Origin: Deltaproteobacteria bacterium
GTDB lineage: Bacteria > Myxococcota > B64-G9
Direction of reading: 5' to 3'
Assembly (NCBI GenBank): GCA_019314375.1
Contig: JAFCZJ010000001.1
Coordinates: 1 to 64,000 of the forward strand
DNA length: 64,000 nt
Under the pieces are notes generated by a model. That model saw only the letters and a program-made list of their open reading frames with translations, was not told where the DNA came from and searched no databases. The position numbers were made by a program, and so were the translations under genes. Below, in pieces: positions 17,893 through 25,979 of the stretch (position 1 is its first letter; each line of letters begins with the position of its first letter).

Positions 17893-18939
17893 ATGAATCC
17901 AATCCAAGACAAGGTCCCCGAACGGCTTGTTGGCCCAGATGGCCATCCCTTGTTTGGCTGCTACCAGGGAGCCATCTCGGACGCATCTTTGCAGTACCTG
18001 AGCGGGGCACATGCACGCGGCGGACTGGCCAAGTTGCGTAGCGAAAAACGCTGGCACTTTATCGGCATCAGCACTGAGTCCATTTTCGCATCCATGGCGA
18101 TCATCAAGATGGGCTATGCCTCGGCGGCCTTCGTCTACGTTTTTGATCGCGCCGAGGGTCGCTTCCTGCTGGATGAATCCGTCATGGGCCTGCCCGGGCC
18201 CATGTGTCGCATTCAAGACCATCCCATCGACGGAGCCTCGAGTGCCTTTCGACTGCCGGGCATGCGGCTTTCGCTTCTGGGCCCATCGGGCGAAGGTTTG
18301 CTCCATGTGCGAGCCAACCTGAGTGGGGGCTGGCCGGCCCTCGACATCGCGATCGAACTGGATACCGCTGCCGCCCCGACGGCCATGACCGCCATCTGTC
18401 CTGTCCACGGCCAGGGTTCGGTCAACCTGACCGTCAAGCAGGTGGCCATGCCCGTACGCGGACGAATCCTGGTCGACGATCGACGGATCGATCTGGACGG
18501 CAGCCAATGTTGGGGCTTGCTGGACTATACCCATGGCTATCTGGATCGAAACACGAATTGGATGTGGGCCTGTGCCGGAGGCCCGGCCTCCCCTCGGGCC
18601 AAGCGCCGCGTGGGCTTTAATCTCTGCGCGGGCCACAACGAAAACGTAGAAAACGTGATCTGGATCGGTGACGAAATGTACCCCGTGAGCCCGGTGCAGT
18701 TTCACCGGGGCACGGAGGGACCCGACGCGCCCTGGCAGATGAAGTCGGATGACGGCGAAGTCGATCTCACCTTCCGCCCCGAAGGCATGCGCTCGGAAGA
18801 TCGGGACATGGGCATCGTGGCCAACCATTTCATGCAACCCGTGGGCACCTTCCACGGCAGTCTGCGAGACAAGCGCAATCGCAAAGTAACCATTGATGGC
18901 CTGGCCGGCATCTGCGAAGAGCACGCCTCCCGCTGGTAG
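17893..18939 (+). CDS. DUF2804-like cytoplasmic protein
   Basis: The protein has 348 residues with no signal peptide. It begins with a short cysteine-containing segment (GHPLFGCYQG), followed by a large beta-rich region. Features such as RSEKRWHFIGIST, YTHGYLDRNTNWMWACAG and VGFNLCAGHNENVENVIWIG fit the DUF2804 family, whose fold is related to lipocalin-like or hydratase-type beta-barrels. The biochemical role is not established. The gene stands alone between the divergent PPC lipoprotein gene (95 bp) and a lipoprotein gene on the same strand (168 bp). That 168-bp gap contains an inverted repeat TGACA-AAAA-TGTCA (18971-18984) and a 10-bp-spaced direct repeat GAACAGT (19051, 19061). Confidence 0.65.
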   Translation: MNPIQDKVPERLVGPDGHPLFGCYQGAISDASLQYLSGAHARGGLAKLRSEKRWHFIGISTESIFASMAIIKMGYASAAFVYVFDRAEGRFLLDESVMGLPGPMCRIQDHPIDGASSAFRLPGMRLSLLGPSGEGLLHVRANLSGGWPALDIAIELDTAAAPTAMTAICPVHGQGSVNLTVKQVAMPVRGRILVDDRRIDLDGSQCWGLLDYTHGYLDRNTNWMWACAGGPASPRAKRRVGFNLCAGHNENVENVIWIGDEMYPVSPVQFHRGTEGPDAPWQMKSDDGEVDLTFRPEGMRSEDRDMGIVANHFMQPVGTFHGSLRDKRNRKVTIDGLAGICEEHASRW

Positions 18940-19107
18940 CCCGATTTGCGTGCTCTTGCGGCACAGGCCATGACAAAAATGTCAAGCCCCGCCCAAATCT
19001 CAATAAACACTCTCTAGTCTTTTCAGGGTATTAGAGAAATACAGCCTTGCGAACAGTCTGGAACAGTTCTTGCTGCATGGTCTATCATCAATCCTAAGGA
19101 GCCTGAC

Positions 19108-19962
19108 ATGCGCGCCGGAACCATCCTGCTTTCATTTTTCCTGGGCTTTGTGCTCTTGCATGGCGTTGGCTGTATGCCATCGACCTACCAAATTCAACGG
19201 GCGGCCCTGGTGAGCCCGCCGGCCCCCCCCATGTGGTCCGGCAAAACTCGCCCTTCGGGCTTTGCCATGGGCAACTCCACCGTGGTTTGGAAAAACCCAC
19301 CTGAAAAATCAGAACTATCCGATTCGGGACTCTATGTGGCCTCCACGCAGTTCGACGGCACCATCCACATAGACCTGGGCCCCACGGGCACCGTGTCTTT
19401 GTGGATACCCATGTCCTACGGATTCAAGGAAGCCTCCTTCGCCGCGGCCGACTGCCTGGTGTCGCGACCCGATCGAGGCGTCTTCACCGGCGGCATCGGC
19501 GTGGGCGGAAGCTTCCCTCTTTCTTCCATGTGGTACTTGGGTACAAGCTTAGAGACATCCCTGGCCTTCATCCCCACCCACATCGAAGCCCACTGCGTCG
19601 CCAACTGCAGCCCCAGCGACACCGACGTCGACAAAATTGAAACGGACGCGATACCCGTCATACGCTGGAGCCTAACCGGGGGCTTAGACCTGGGCTTCAT
19701 GCGCATCTTTGCGGGCATCGGCCTGCGCAATCATCCCACCAACACGCAACTAGACTACGACTGGTCCTACATAGAGGAAGACATCGACGCCGAAGTACAA
19801 TTCGGCCCCATCTACGGCACGGTGGGAGGCGGCGTGGAAATCGATCTCGGCGACGTCGTCAGCGTCCTCGCCCAAATCTACCAACCCTTCCCCCTCTACC
19901 GAGACGACCTGATCTACGGCCCCATCGCCGGCATCACGCTGGATCTACATATGGGTCGATAA
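19108..19962 (+). CDS. Lipoprotein, possible outer-membrane beta-barrel-like protein
   Basis: AAGGAG lies 7 bases before the ATG; 284 residues. The signal ends in a lipobox (LLHGVGC, about residue 22). The mature chain alternates short beta strands rich in Gly and aromatic residues (GGIGVGGSFPL, YLGTSLETSLAFIP, GTVGGGVEIDLGDVVSVL) and has a Cys pair (HCVANCS). This could be a lipid-anchored small barrel or beta-sandwich. I recognise no named family. An esterase gene follows 45 bp downstream and may be cotranscribed. Confidence 0.6.
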   Translation: MRAGTILLSFFLGFVLLHGVGCMPSTYQIQRAALVSPPAPPMWSGKTRPSGFAMGNSTVVWKNPPEKSELSDSGLYVASTQFDGTIHIDLGPTGTVSLWIPMSYGFKEASFAAADCLVSRPDRGVFTGGIGVGGSFPLSSMWYLGTSLETSLAFIPTHIEAHCVANCSPSDTDVDKIETDAIPVIRWSLTGGLDLGFMRIFAGIGLRNHPTNTQLDYDWSYIEEDIDAEVQFGPIYGTVGGGVEIDLGDVVSVLAQIYQPFPLYRDDLIYGPIAGITLDLHMGR

Positions 19963-20007
19963 AGCAGGCGTTGACCGAGGATCGCACGGCGTGTCAAGCT
20001 GAAAGCC

Positions 20008-20859
20008 GTGAATACCATTCGCCTCCTCAGCTTCGTCCTGTTGTTCTTGTTTTGCCTGGCTTGCCAGGCCAAAGAGATCCCGCCGGAAGTACACAAGCAG
20101 GCGGCACCGACTCCGCAGACTCCAAAAGCGACACAGCCCAGCTCAACGCTTCGGCACATCATCATCCTGACCGGAGGGGCGAAGGCAGAGCAGCGCCTTC
20201 CTCTGATTGTCGCCTTGCATGGCCTGGGCAATACCTCAGAGGGCTTTGCTCGGCTGTTTACGACCTTTCAGCGGCCGGCCCGGGTGCTGCTGCCGGAGGG
20301 CCCCTTGCCGGCGCGTGGCCAGGGGCATAGTTGGTTTCGCATCCGCTTGACCGATGGGCATTTGCGGCTCAATGAGCAACAAATTTTGGATGCGAGCAAG
20401 CAAATCGCTTTGCTTACGAAGCAAATCCAAAAAGAAAACCCGACCCTTGGACAACCCATCCTCACCGGATTCTCCCAGGGCGGCATTCTGTCTTATGCGC
20501 TGGCCTTGCATCATCCGGATACTTTTTCTGTTGTGCTGCCCGTGGCCGGCTGGCTGCCTGAGTCGCTGGTGCCCAAAGAAATACAAACCAAGGTCGCACC
20601 GAAGATTCGGGCACTTCATGGCGAAGCCGATCCCATCGTACGCCACGCCTCCACCAAACGATTGCACGATCGCTTGAACAAGCTGGGCCTGGATGCAAAG
20701 CTCAAAAGCTATCCAAATGTTCGGCACACCATCAACACGCCGATGCGCGCCGAGCTTTTTCGGCTGCTTGGCGAGGCAATGAAAGAGAACCAGGAGACAA
20801 TACATGGGCGAGAAGAAAGAAGACCAGGGAATCCAAGTCGAGCATCTACCCATCGATGA
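20008..20859 (+). CDS. Lipoprotein carboxylesterase/phospholipase-type alpha/beta hydrolase
   Basis: The start is GTG at 20008; 283 residues. The signal contains LFCLAC, giving lipidation at about Cys19. The hydrolase core shows the oxyanion segment ALHGLGNTSEGF, the nucleophile elbow GFSQGG (S156), an Asp in HGEADPIV (D208) and His in NVRHTIN (H240). This is the full triad of the phospholipase/carboxylesterase (abhydrolase 2) family, related to YpfH-type esterases. Lipid anchoring suggests action at the outer membrane on short acyl esters. The last about 20 residues (NQETIHGREERRPGNPSRASTHR) look unrelated to the fold and overlap a small reading frame with its own ribosome binding site. Confidence 0.85.
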   Translation: MNTIRLLSFVLLFLFCLACQAKEIPPEVHKQAAPTPQTPKATQPSSTLRHIIILTGGAKAEQRLPLIVALHGLGNTSEGFARLFTTFQRPARVLLPEGPLPARGQGHSWFRIRLTDGHLRLNEQQILDASKQIALLTKQIQKENPTLGQPILTGFSQGGILSYALALHHPDTFSVVLPVAGWLPESLVPKEIQTKVAPKIRALHGEADPIVRHASTKRLHDRLNKLGLDAKLKSYPNVRHTINTPMRAELFRLLGEAMKENQETIHGREERRPGNPSRASTHR

Positions 20860-20893
20860 GCACTTGCAACAAATGGGTGTTCGCTCCTGGTAA
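20804..20893 (+). CDS. Possible small protein (29 residues) overlapping the esterase end
   Basis: A good AGGAG stands 7 bases before the ATG at 20804. The 29-residue frame is MGEKKEDQGIQVEHLPIDEH and then LQQMGVRSW. It is acidic and hydrophilic, with no membrane segment. It overlaps the last 56 bp of the esterase gene in another frame. It is either a real coupled microprotein or the displaced true end of a neighbouring frame after a frameshift. No family is recognised. Confidence 0.35.
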   Translation: MGEKKEDQGIQVEHLPIDEHLQQMGVRSW

Positions 20894-20900
20894 AAAAACA

Positions 20901-21476
20901 CTACCGCTTCGGCGAAGAGGACTGATCGAGAAGGCGCAGCGAGGCGACCACCGCATCGAGTTGCTTTTCAGCCTGGCCGCGCTTGTCCCATTTGCATCCC
21001 GCCTGAAAAACGAAAACCTCGTTGGTCCCCGGCCTGGGAATCAGATATTCCTTGAGCAACCAGCTGCCCTTGCTGCTCGTTGACTGATAGCGAACAAAGC
21101 GCCCCTGATGCGGACCACAGGCAAAACCGCCCGAACCGACCTCCTCAAGCTTCGATCGATGGTGGCCCTGCATGTCCTTTTTAAACTGACGGAGGTAGCC
21201 GGTGAGGAAAGCCTCAAAATTCTGCCCCGAAGATCGGGTATAAATTCGCAAACTGATGCCCACGTCACCTTTGGACAAGTCCGCCTTCACCAAATTGGTC
21301 GAACGCGGATAGGTCTTGACCTTCCAGTCTTGTGGGCAGGATATCGAATAAGCCCATCGCTGACTGACGACCTTCCTGAAAGAATCCGAGGACGACCCCT
21401 TGCGATCCTGCTCCGCGCAGGCATACGAAGTCACAACTTGAACCAAAGCAAACAATAGGATCGCAAGCTTGTTCAT
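20901..21476 (-). CDS. Small secreted protein, PsbP/DUF1795-like by fold pattern only
   Basis: The ATG at 21476 was chosen; a GTG one codon earlier is possible. The protein has 191 residues with a signal peptide ending near YACAEQ. The body pattern 'YSISCPQDWKVKTYP..TNLVKADLSKGDVGISLRIYTRS..NFEAFLTGYLRQFKK' followed by 'GRFVRYQ..YLIPRPGTNEVFVFQAGC' resembles PsbP-like or DUF1795 periplasmic proteins. This is a pattern judgement, not a match. It is the last gene of the pgeF-DUF362 run, 12 bp after DUF362. Its 3' end faces the esterase and small ORF with a 7-bp gap. Confidence 0.55.
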   Translation of the reverse strand: MNKLAILLFALVQVVTSYACAEQDRKGSSSDSFRKVVSQRWAYSISCPQDWKVKTYPRSTNLVKADLSKGDVGISLRIYTRSSGQNFEAFLTGYLRQFKKDMQGHHRSKLEEVGSGGFACGPHQGRFVRYQSTSSKGSWLLKEYLIPRPGTNEVFVFQAGCKWDKRGQAEKQLDAVVASLRLLDQSSSPKR

Positions 21477-21488
21477 CACTCAGCTTCC

Positions 21489-22778
21489 CTAGCGCTTTGA
21501 TGAAGAGTGACGCCTTCGTCGGGCCTCGAATTCTGGTGCTTCTTTGATGGCCATGCCCAAAAATCCCGCGGCCATGCCCAAAAGCTTGGCCGAGGACTTC
21601 CCCCAATCGGGTTCGGGTCCCAGATCGGGAAAACCCCGTTCGTCCGGTGTCAGATTTTCCCAATTGGCGAACAAGTGCCCCCAATCGCTCTCCAAGACCT
21701 TCTTCACCCTGTCTTGACCCAGGCGGGGATACCAGTAAGCGTCGTGGTAGACGATGGAGGCAAGATAAGACCAGGGTGCAAGCCAGGACTTGAGTGACCA
21801 TTCCAGGATCGGCTTGAGCCCGCCCCAATAAATCTGATGCTGCATGCGGGCCGCGAAAGTCATGTTCTTGAAGGGCCCGACGAAGTTCCAGTTTTCTTCG
21901 GCGGCTTTTACATCGCCGACGATGCGAATCTTGGCGGGGTCCGCGCAGCCTAAGCCCGCGTCGTGGGCCAGGCGCAGGTAGCGAAGCTCCATGGGATCGA
22001 AACCCATGAGTTTTGCCGCCACGGCATCGATGGCCACCTGATCGCTTGAGGCGAGTATGACGTTTTTGACTTGCGGGTCCATGCAACGAGGACCGGGCCC
22101 ATCGCCCGCGAAGGTGCCGTCCATGACGGCAAACAGCCCCTTGTGGATTTTTTTCTGAATGCGCAGCAGATCCACCAGGGTTTCGTGGATGACCGGATGG
22201 GACCAGTGTCGACGCTCATTCAGAAGCCCACCGAAGGCGTTTTTCATGGCACCTGTCGTGGTCGTGAAAACATGGGTCTTGACCGTGGGCAAATGAATGA
22301 TGTTCTCGCCGATGAAACGACGCGGAATGCTAAAACCGTCCGGATAGACATCGTTGAGCACCAGGAACTTATCGGCGAGATCGCCGACCGCCTCGCGGAT
22401 GTCGACCCACTCTTCCCCGCCCTCGTATAGATGGATGTTGCGCAGGCCGTGATGTTCCACCACGGGCAGTTGCTTGTTCTCGCGTTCACCCAGCTTGGAG
22501 TCGATGACCACCGTGCGATTGTGGCAGGCGTGGATGAGTTCGCGTTTGTAGCCGTCCGCCAACATGGCTCGAATGACGCCGTCTAACTGCCAGGGGGTCG
22601 TGGAGGATGCCGGATAAAAATGATGCCAGGAAATGTTGACCTTCAAGGCCGTGTCCACGGCCGAATCGATTTCATCCTGGTAGCCGGCAAGGTTCATCAG
22701 CTCATGGGTGTCTTCGATGATGCTCCGGGGCTTGGTTCTGAGTATGGCGACCGTTGCGGTCTTGGTGGTTTTGGACAT
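21489..22778 (-). CDS. DUF362-family protein
   Basis: AGGAGG lies 5 bases before the ATG; 429 residues. Family features include an N-terminal TVAILRTKP strand, then KVNISWHHFYPASSTTPWQLDGVIRAML, a central IHLPTVKTHVFTTTTGAMKNAFGGLL and MDGTFAGDGPGPRCMDPQVKNVILASSDQVAIDAVAAKLMG. This is the standard DUF362 core. Many DUF362 proteins carry a 4Fe-4S ferredoxin tail; none is seen here. The role is unknown. The gene lies 11 bp after pgeF. Confidence 0.8.
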   Translation of the reverse strand: MSKTTKTATVAILRTKPRSIIEDTHELMNLAGYQDEIDSAVDTALKVNISWHHFYPASSTTPWQLDGVIRAMLADGYKRELIHACHNRTVVIDSKLGERENKQLPVVEHHGLRNIHLYEGGEEWVDIREAVGDLADKFLVLNDVYPDGFSIPRRFIGENIIHLPTVKTHVFTTTTGAMKNAFGGLLNERRHWSHPVIHETLVDLLRIQKKIHKGLFAVMDGTFAGDGPGPRCMDPQVKNVILASSDQVAIDAVAAKLMGFDPMELRYLRLAHDAGLGCADPAKIRIVGDVKAAEENWNFVGPFKNMTFAARMQHQIYWGGLKPILEWSLKSWLAPWSYLASIVYHDAYWYPRLGQDRVKKVLESDWGHLFANWENLTPDERGFPDLGPEPDWGKSSAKLLGMAAGFLGMAIKEAPEFEARRRRHSSSKR

Positions 22779-22789
22779 GCGTTCCTCCT

Positions 22790-23635
22790 CTACGACACAT
22801 CTTGCCGGGCCGATGGGTCGGGCGCAAGACCGATGAAGGCCATTTGTCGTCCTGTTTTGCCCTTGTCCCGACGATGGGAAAAAAACTGCGCTGCAAGGTG
22901 GTGGGTGCAGAGATTCAGGCTTTCGACATGCTCAGCCAAAAGTCCTGCGTCTACGAGGTGTTGTTGATTGGCTCGGATCAAATCCACATACAGGCCCCGG
23001 CTGTCTTCCAGGGCGACCTCCCCGCCGAAACGATCCGCAAAGGCCGCAAAGACGTCTTCGCCGACCTCGAAATTTTGGGGACCGATGCAGGGGCCGAGGC
23101 AGGCCAACATGTGACCTGGGCTACAGCCGTATTCCCTTTTCATTGCCGCCACGGCCTTGGCGGCGATGCCCGAAAGACTGCCTCGCCATCCCGCGTGAAC
23201 GGCAGCCACGACCCCTTTATCCGGAGCATAGAGCAGTAGAGGCAGGCAGTCGGCGGTTCGCACCGCAAGCAAAATATCTTGTCGATTGGTAATGCTGCCG
23301 TCGAAACGACGGTCTTCTTCGGGGGCCAAAGTCCTCGAAGGGGGCAGGTGTTCCGGCGATCCATCGACGACCAGGAGTTCGTCGCCGTGTACCTGATTGA
23401 TGCCGACCACCTCGGACCAGGGGCGCTTCAACAGGCTGGCCAACCTCAGCCGATTGGACTCAACCGCCTGATGATCATCACCCACCTTCTCGGAAAGATT
23501 GAACGACGAAAAGGCACCCTGGCTTACGCCCCCGATTCTTGTCGTGAAACCGTGAACCACCCCCGGCACGGACAACAAAGAAGCGCGAAGAATTGAAGCA
23601 TCCAAGACGGTCTCCTTGATCCACTTGATGGTCAT
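22790..23635 (-). CDS. pgeF: Purine nucleoside phosphorylase / peptidoglycan-editing factor, YfiH (PgeF) family
   Basis: The protein has 281 residues. The zinc ligands of the family are in place: H83 (NQVHGD), C130 (TADCLP) and H147 (VHAGWRG); the C-terminal FFSHRRD is also conserved. The H83-C130 spacing is longer than in the well-known YfiH proteins because of an acidic insert. YfiH enzymes act on purine nucleosides and have been linked to removal of mis-incorporated residues in muropeptide precursors. The first seven codons (MTIKWIK) are new relative to a remnant copy found next to rlmI. The present start lies 9 bp after rhuM and belongs to the inserted segment. See the finding at 23567-24801. 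Confidence 0.88.
   Translation of the reverse strand: MTIKWIKETVLDASILRASLLSVPGVVHGFTTRIGGVSQGAFSSFNLSEKVGDDHQAVESNRLRLASLLKRPWSEVVGINQVHGDELLVVDGSPEHLPPSRTLAPEEDRRFDGSITNRQDILLAVRTADCLPLLLYAPDKGVVAAVHAGWRGSLSGIAAKAVAAMKREYGCSPGHMLACLGPCIGPQNFEVGEDVFAAFADRFGGEVALEDSRGLYVDLIRANQQHLVDAGLLAEHVESLNLCTHHLAAQFFSHRRDKGKTGRQMAFIGLAPDPSARQDVS
23567..23615. repeat. Direct repeat, right copy (pgeF codons 8-23)
   Basis: These 49 bases match 24751-24799 at 40 of 49 positions in the same orientation. They encode ETVLDASILRASLLSV inside intact pgeF. Together with the second copy they flank rhuM. Confidence 0.85.
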
Positions 23636-23644
23636 ACCGCAAAG

Positions 23645-24742
23645 CTATTGCTTCTTCTTGCCAGAACACTCAGCAGTGCCCTTGCCGGTTTTGGGCTTCG
23701 GCTTGGAATCGACAAAACGCTGTTCGCCGATCAGCTTCACCTCACTCACGGCCTCCTCGAAGTGTTTTTCCACCGGAGTTGGCACGGCTCGTCGCTCTGC
23801 GGCGAAGCGATCGTACTCGATCTCAGCCACGGACATTGCTTCTTCGTGGGAGACCTGGCCGGCATGCGAGAGGATTTGACGTTCGGAGATGCTCAGAAAG
23901 TCATCGAGCTTTCGGACCCAGTCGGCCATATACATGGGTTTGCGCCCCAATGCCTGCAGCTCCGCGAACTCAAGGTATGCCATAACGATACGATTGAGCG
24001 TTTCGAGCTCATCCTCATCAAGGTAGTTCTTGGCGATGGTGATGTCCGATTTTCGGGGACGCTCCCCTACCCAGCTCTTGAGTCCCATATGGGGTTTGTT
24101 CGCATCGGCTCGCGCAACGACGATCTCGGCCGCAGTTTGGCCGTGCACGGCCCAATGCATCTTGTTTTGCACGGTGGCGAAGAAACGATTGGATGCCTCG
24201 GTACTCGGATCGTAGTCGATGCTGGTGGCGTAGATCTCCAGTACTTTCTTCCAGAATACCTTCTCCGATGAACGGATGTCGCGGATGCGCTCGAGCAGCT
24301 CGTCGAAGTAGTTGCCACCGCCGGCCCGCTTGAGCCTCTCGTCGTCGAGGATAAAGCCCTTGATGATGTATTCACGCAGGCGCTGGGTGGCCCAGATACG
24401 AAACTGGGTGCCTCTGTGCGACTTCACCCGGTAGCCGACCGAGATGATGACATCAAGGTTGTAGTAGTCAACGTTGCGCGTAACCTCACGGGCCCCTTCT
24501 TTTTGAACCGTTGCATATTTTGCAACGGTTGCATCTGATCGAAGCTCGCCCTCATCGAAAACGTTCTTGATATGGCGGGAGATGACCGACTTGTCTCGCT
24601 GAAACAGATCGGCCATCTGGGTCAGTGACAACGAGGCGGTCTCTCCGGTGAACCGAACCTCCACCCGGGTCAGCCCGTCTTCGGTCTGGTAGAGAAGGAA
24701 CTCGGCCTCCTGGCGGATGATGCCGGTCTCGTTGGTCCTCAT
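23645..24742 (-). CDS. rhuM: RhuM-family protein, inserted between rlmI and pgeF
   Basis: The protein has 365 residues, about the usual length. The signatures are clear: an N-terminal FLLYQTEDGLTRVEVRF strand, SLSLTQMADLFQRDKSVISRHIKNVF, NVDYYNLDVIISVGYRVKSHRGTQFRIWATQRLREYIIKGF and a C-terminal DWVRKLDDFLSIS region. RhuM proteins are found in pathogenicity islands and near restriction-modification genes; their action is not established. The C-terminus is lysine-rich. The ATG overlaps (ATGA) the stop of a 20-codon pgeF remnant, and the stop is 9 bp before pgeF. It breaks an otherwise tightly coupled housekeeping chain, so horizontal acquisition is likely, although no transposase or integrase accompanies it. 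Confidence 0.88.
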   Translation of the reverse strand: MRTNETGIIRQEAEFLLYQTEDGLTRVEVRFTGETASLSLTQMADLFQRDKSVISRHIKNVFDEGELRSDATVAKYATVQKEGAREVTRNVDYYNLDVIISVGYRVKSHRGTQFRIWATQRLREYIIKGFILDDERLKRAGGGNYFDELLERIRDIRSSEKVFWKKVLEIYATSIDYDPSTEASNRFFATVQNKMHWAVHGQTAAEIVVARADANKPHMGLKSWVGERPRKSDITIAKNYLDEDELETLNRIVMAYLEFAELQALGRKPMYMADWVRKLDDFLSISERQILSHAGQVSHEEAMSVAEIEYDRFAAERRAVPTPVEKHFEEAVSEVKLIGEQRFVDSKPKPKTGKGTAECSGKKKQ

Positions 24743-24801
24743 GGGTCCCTCACAGACAACAAGGTACTTTGAAGAATGGAAGCATCCAAGACGGACTCCA
24801 T
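24739..24801 (-). pseudogene. Remnant 5' end of pgeF next to rlmI
   Basis: The frame starts with an ATG overlapping the rlmI stop (TGATG) and encodes MESVLDASILQSTLLSVRDP before a TGA that overlaps the rhuM ATG. Residues 2-17 match pgeF residues 8-23 at 12 or more of 16 positions. This is most simply the original pgeF start, cut off by the rhuM insertion. It may still be translated and could feed ribosomes to rhuM by coupling. Confidence 0.75.
24751..24799. repeat. Direct repeat, left copy (pgeF remnant)
   Basis: This is the second copy of the 49-base repeat; the other is at 23567-23615. Nine mismatches, some synonymous and some not, show that the copies diverged before or well after the insertion and are not a fresh target duplication. 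Confidence 0.85.
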
Positions 24802-25979
24802 CAGGAGAGGATTCTTAAGATGAAACACTTTAAATAGCTGGCTTCGGGAAAAGCGACTCGTTCCGGATGGTCTCCGGACTGAAAGCGCCGCTCGATGATT
24901 TGCACATCTCGCCCCGCGTCCATGGCCGCATCCTCCAGCATCTGCTCAAAGCCCTCGGGGGGCAGGTGATACGAACAACTGGAGGTAAAAAGCAAGCCGC
25001 CGGGTTCGAGCATCTTCATGGCCCGCAGGTTGATCTCTTTGTACCCCCGGTAGGCTTTCTCCACGGCGTGCTTGTTCTTGGCGAAGGCGGGCGGATCGAG
25101 TGAGATCAGATCGTATCGGGCACCCTGGCTTTGCTGCTCTCGCAGAAAGTCAAAAGCATTACCCGCCACGGTCTCTATTTTCAAACCATTGAGTTCGGCC
25201 GTCTCCGAGGCAGCCGTCAAGGCCTTCTCCGACTGGTCCACCAGGGTGACCTGCTCGGCCCCGCCGCGAGCCATATGCAAACCAAAACCGCCCTGATAGG
25301 AAAACACGTCCAAGCAACGCCCTTTTGCAAATTCGGCCGCCCGCAGATGGTTCTCCCGCTGGTCCAGATACATGCCGGTCTTCTGGCCGGTGAGCACATC
25401 GACAGGCCAAATCATGCCCCCGTACTTCACCTGAAAGGGACCCTCCAATTGCCCGGCCAAAACACCGCTTCGCTTTTCAAGTCCCTCCAGGCGCCTCACC
25501 GAGGTATCGTTTCGCTCCACCACGACCTTGGCCTGTAGCAATTCCTTCAGCAGGTCCACCCAAAGCGGCAACAAACGGTCCGCGCCCGCGCATCCCGTCT
25601 GCAGCACAAAGACGTCCTCGTAACGATCAATGATGAGACCGGGGATGTTGTCCGCCTCGGCATAGACCATTCGACCGAGGCCATCACCGATTCCGATGCG
25701 CTTGCGCCAATCGAAAGCCGCCTTCAATCGAGCGCGCCAAAACGGGATGTCGGGCTCTGAATCCTGGCGATGAAAAAGCCGCAAACAGATCAAGGATTCG
25801 GGATTATAAAAAGCCACGCCCAGAACATTGCGGCCCCCCGAACGGTGGCGGGTTACCACGCGAACCACATCGCCGGCATCGGCCTGGCTGTCGATCACAT
25901 CCGAGCGATAGATCCACACATGACCCGCGCGAAGCCGCTTGGCACCGCGTGAGCTGATTTCGACTTCAGGTAGACTCAT
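24801..25979 (-). CDS. rlmI: Class I SAM-dependent 23S rRNA (cytosine-5) methyltransferase, RlmI family
   Basis: The protein has 392 residues. An N-terminal PUA domain (RGAKRLRAGHVWIYRSDV, about 1-80) is followed by an EEHEE-like middle region and a Rossmann methyltransferase. The SAM motif is LDVFSYQGGFGLH (223-235). The catalytic core is SLDPPAFAK (294-301) with the likely nucleophile C335 in FTSSCSYHLP. E. coli RlmI makes m5C1962 in 23S rRNA. The ATG overlaps the trmFO stop (ATGA). Its TGA overlaps the ATG of the pgeF remnant, which indicates that rlmI and pgeF were once directly coupled. Confidence 0.9.
   Translation of the reverse strand: MSLPEVEISSRGAKRLRAGHVWIYRSDVIDSQADAGDVVRVVTRHRSGGRNVLGVAFYNPESLICLRLFHRQDSEPDIPFWRARLKAAFDWRKRIGIGDGLGRMVYAEADNIPGLIIDRYEDVFVLQTGCAGADRLLPLWVDLLKELLQAKVVVERNDTSVRRLEGLEKRSGVLAGQLEGPFQVKYGGMIWPVDVLTGQKTGMYLDQRENHLRAAEFAKGRCLDVFSYQGGFGLHMARGGAEQVTLVDQSEKALTAASETAELNGLKIETVAGNAFDFLREQQSQGARYDLISLDPPAFAKNKHAVEKAYRGYKEINLRAMKMLEPGGLLFTSSCSYHLPPEGFEQMLEDAAMDAGRDVQIIERRFQSGDHPERVAFPEASYLKCFILRILS

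Noticed and set aside
17590-18924. 444-codon minus-strand frame over the DUF2804-like gene
   Set aside because: It runs across the PPC gene start, the intergenic region and all of the DUF2804-like gene in antisense. Its composition is unlike a protein and no ribosome binding site is seen.
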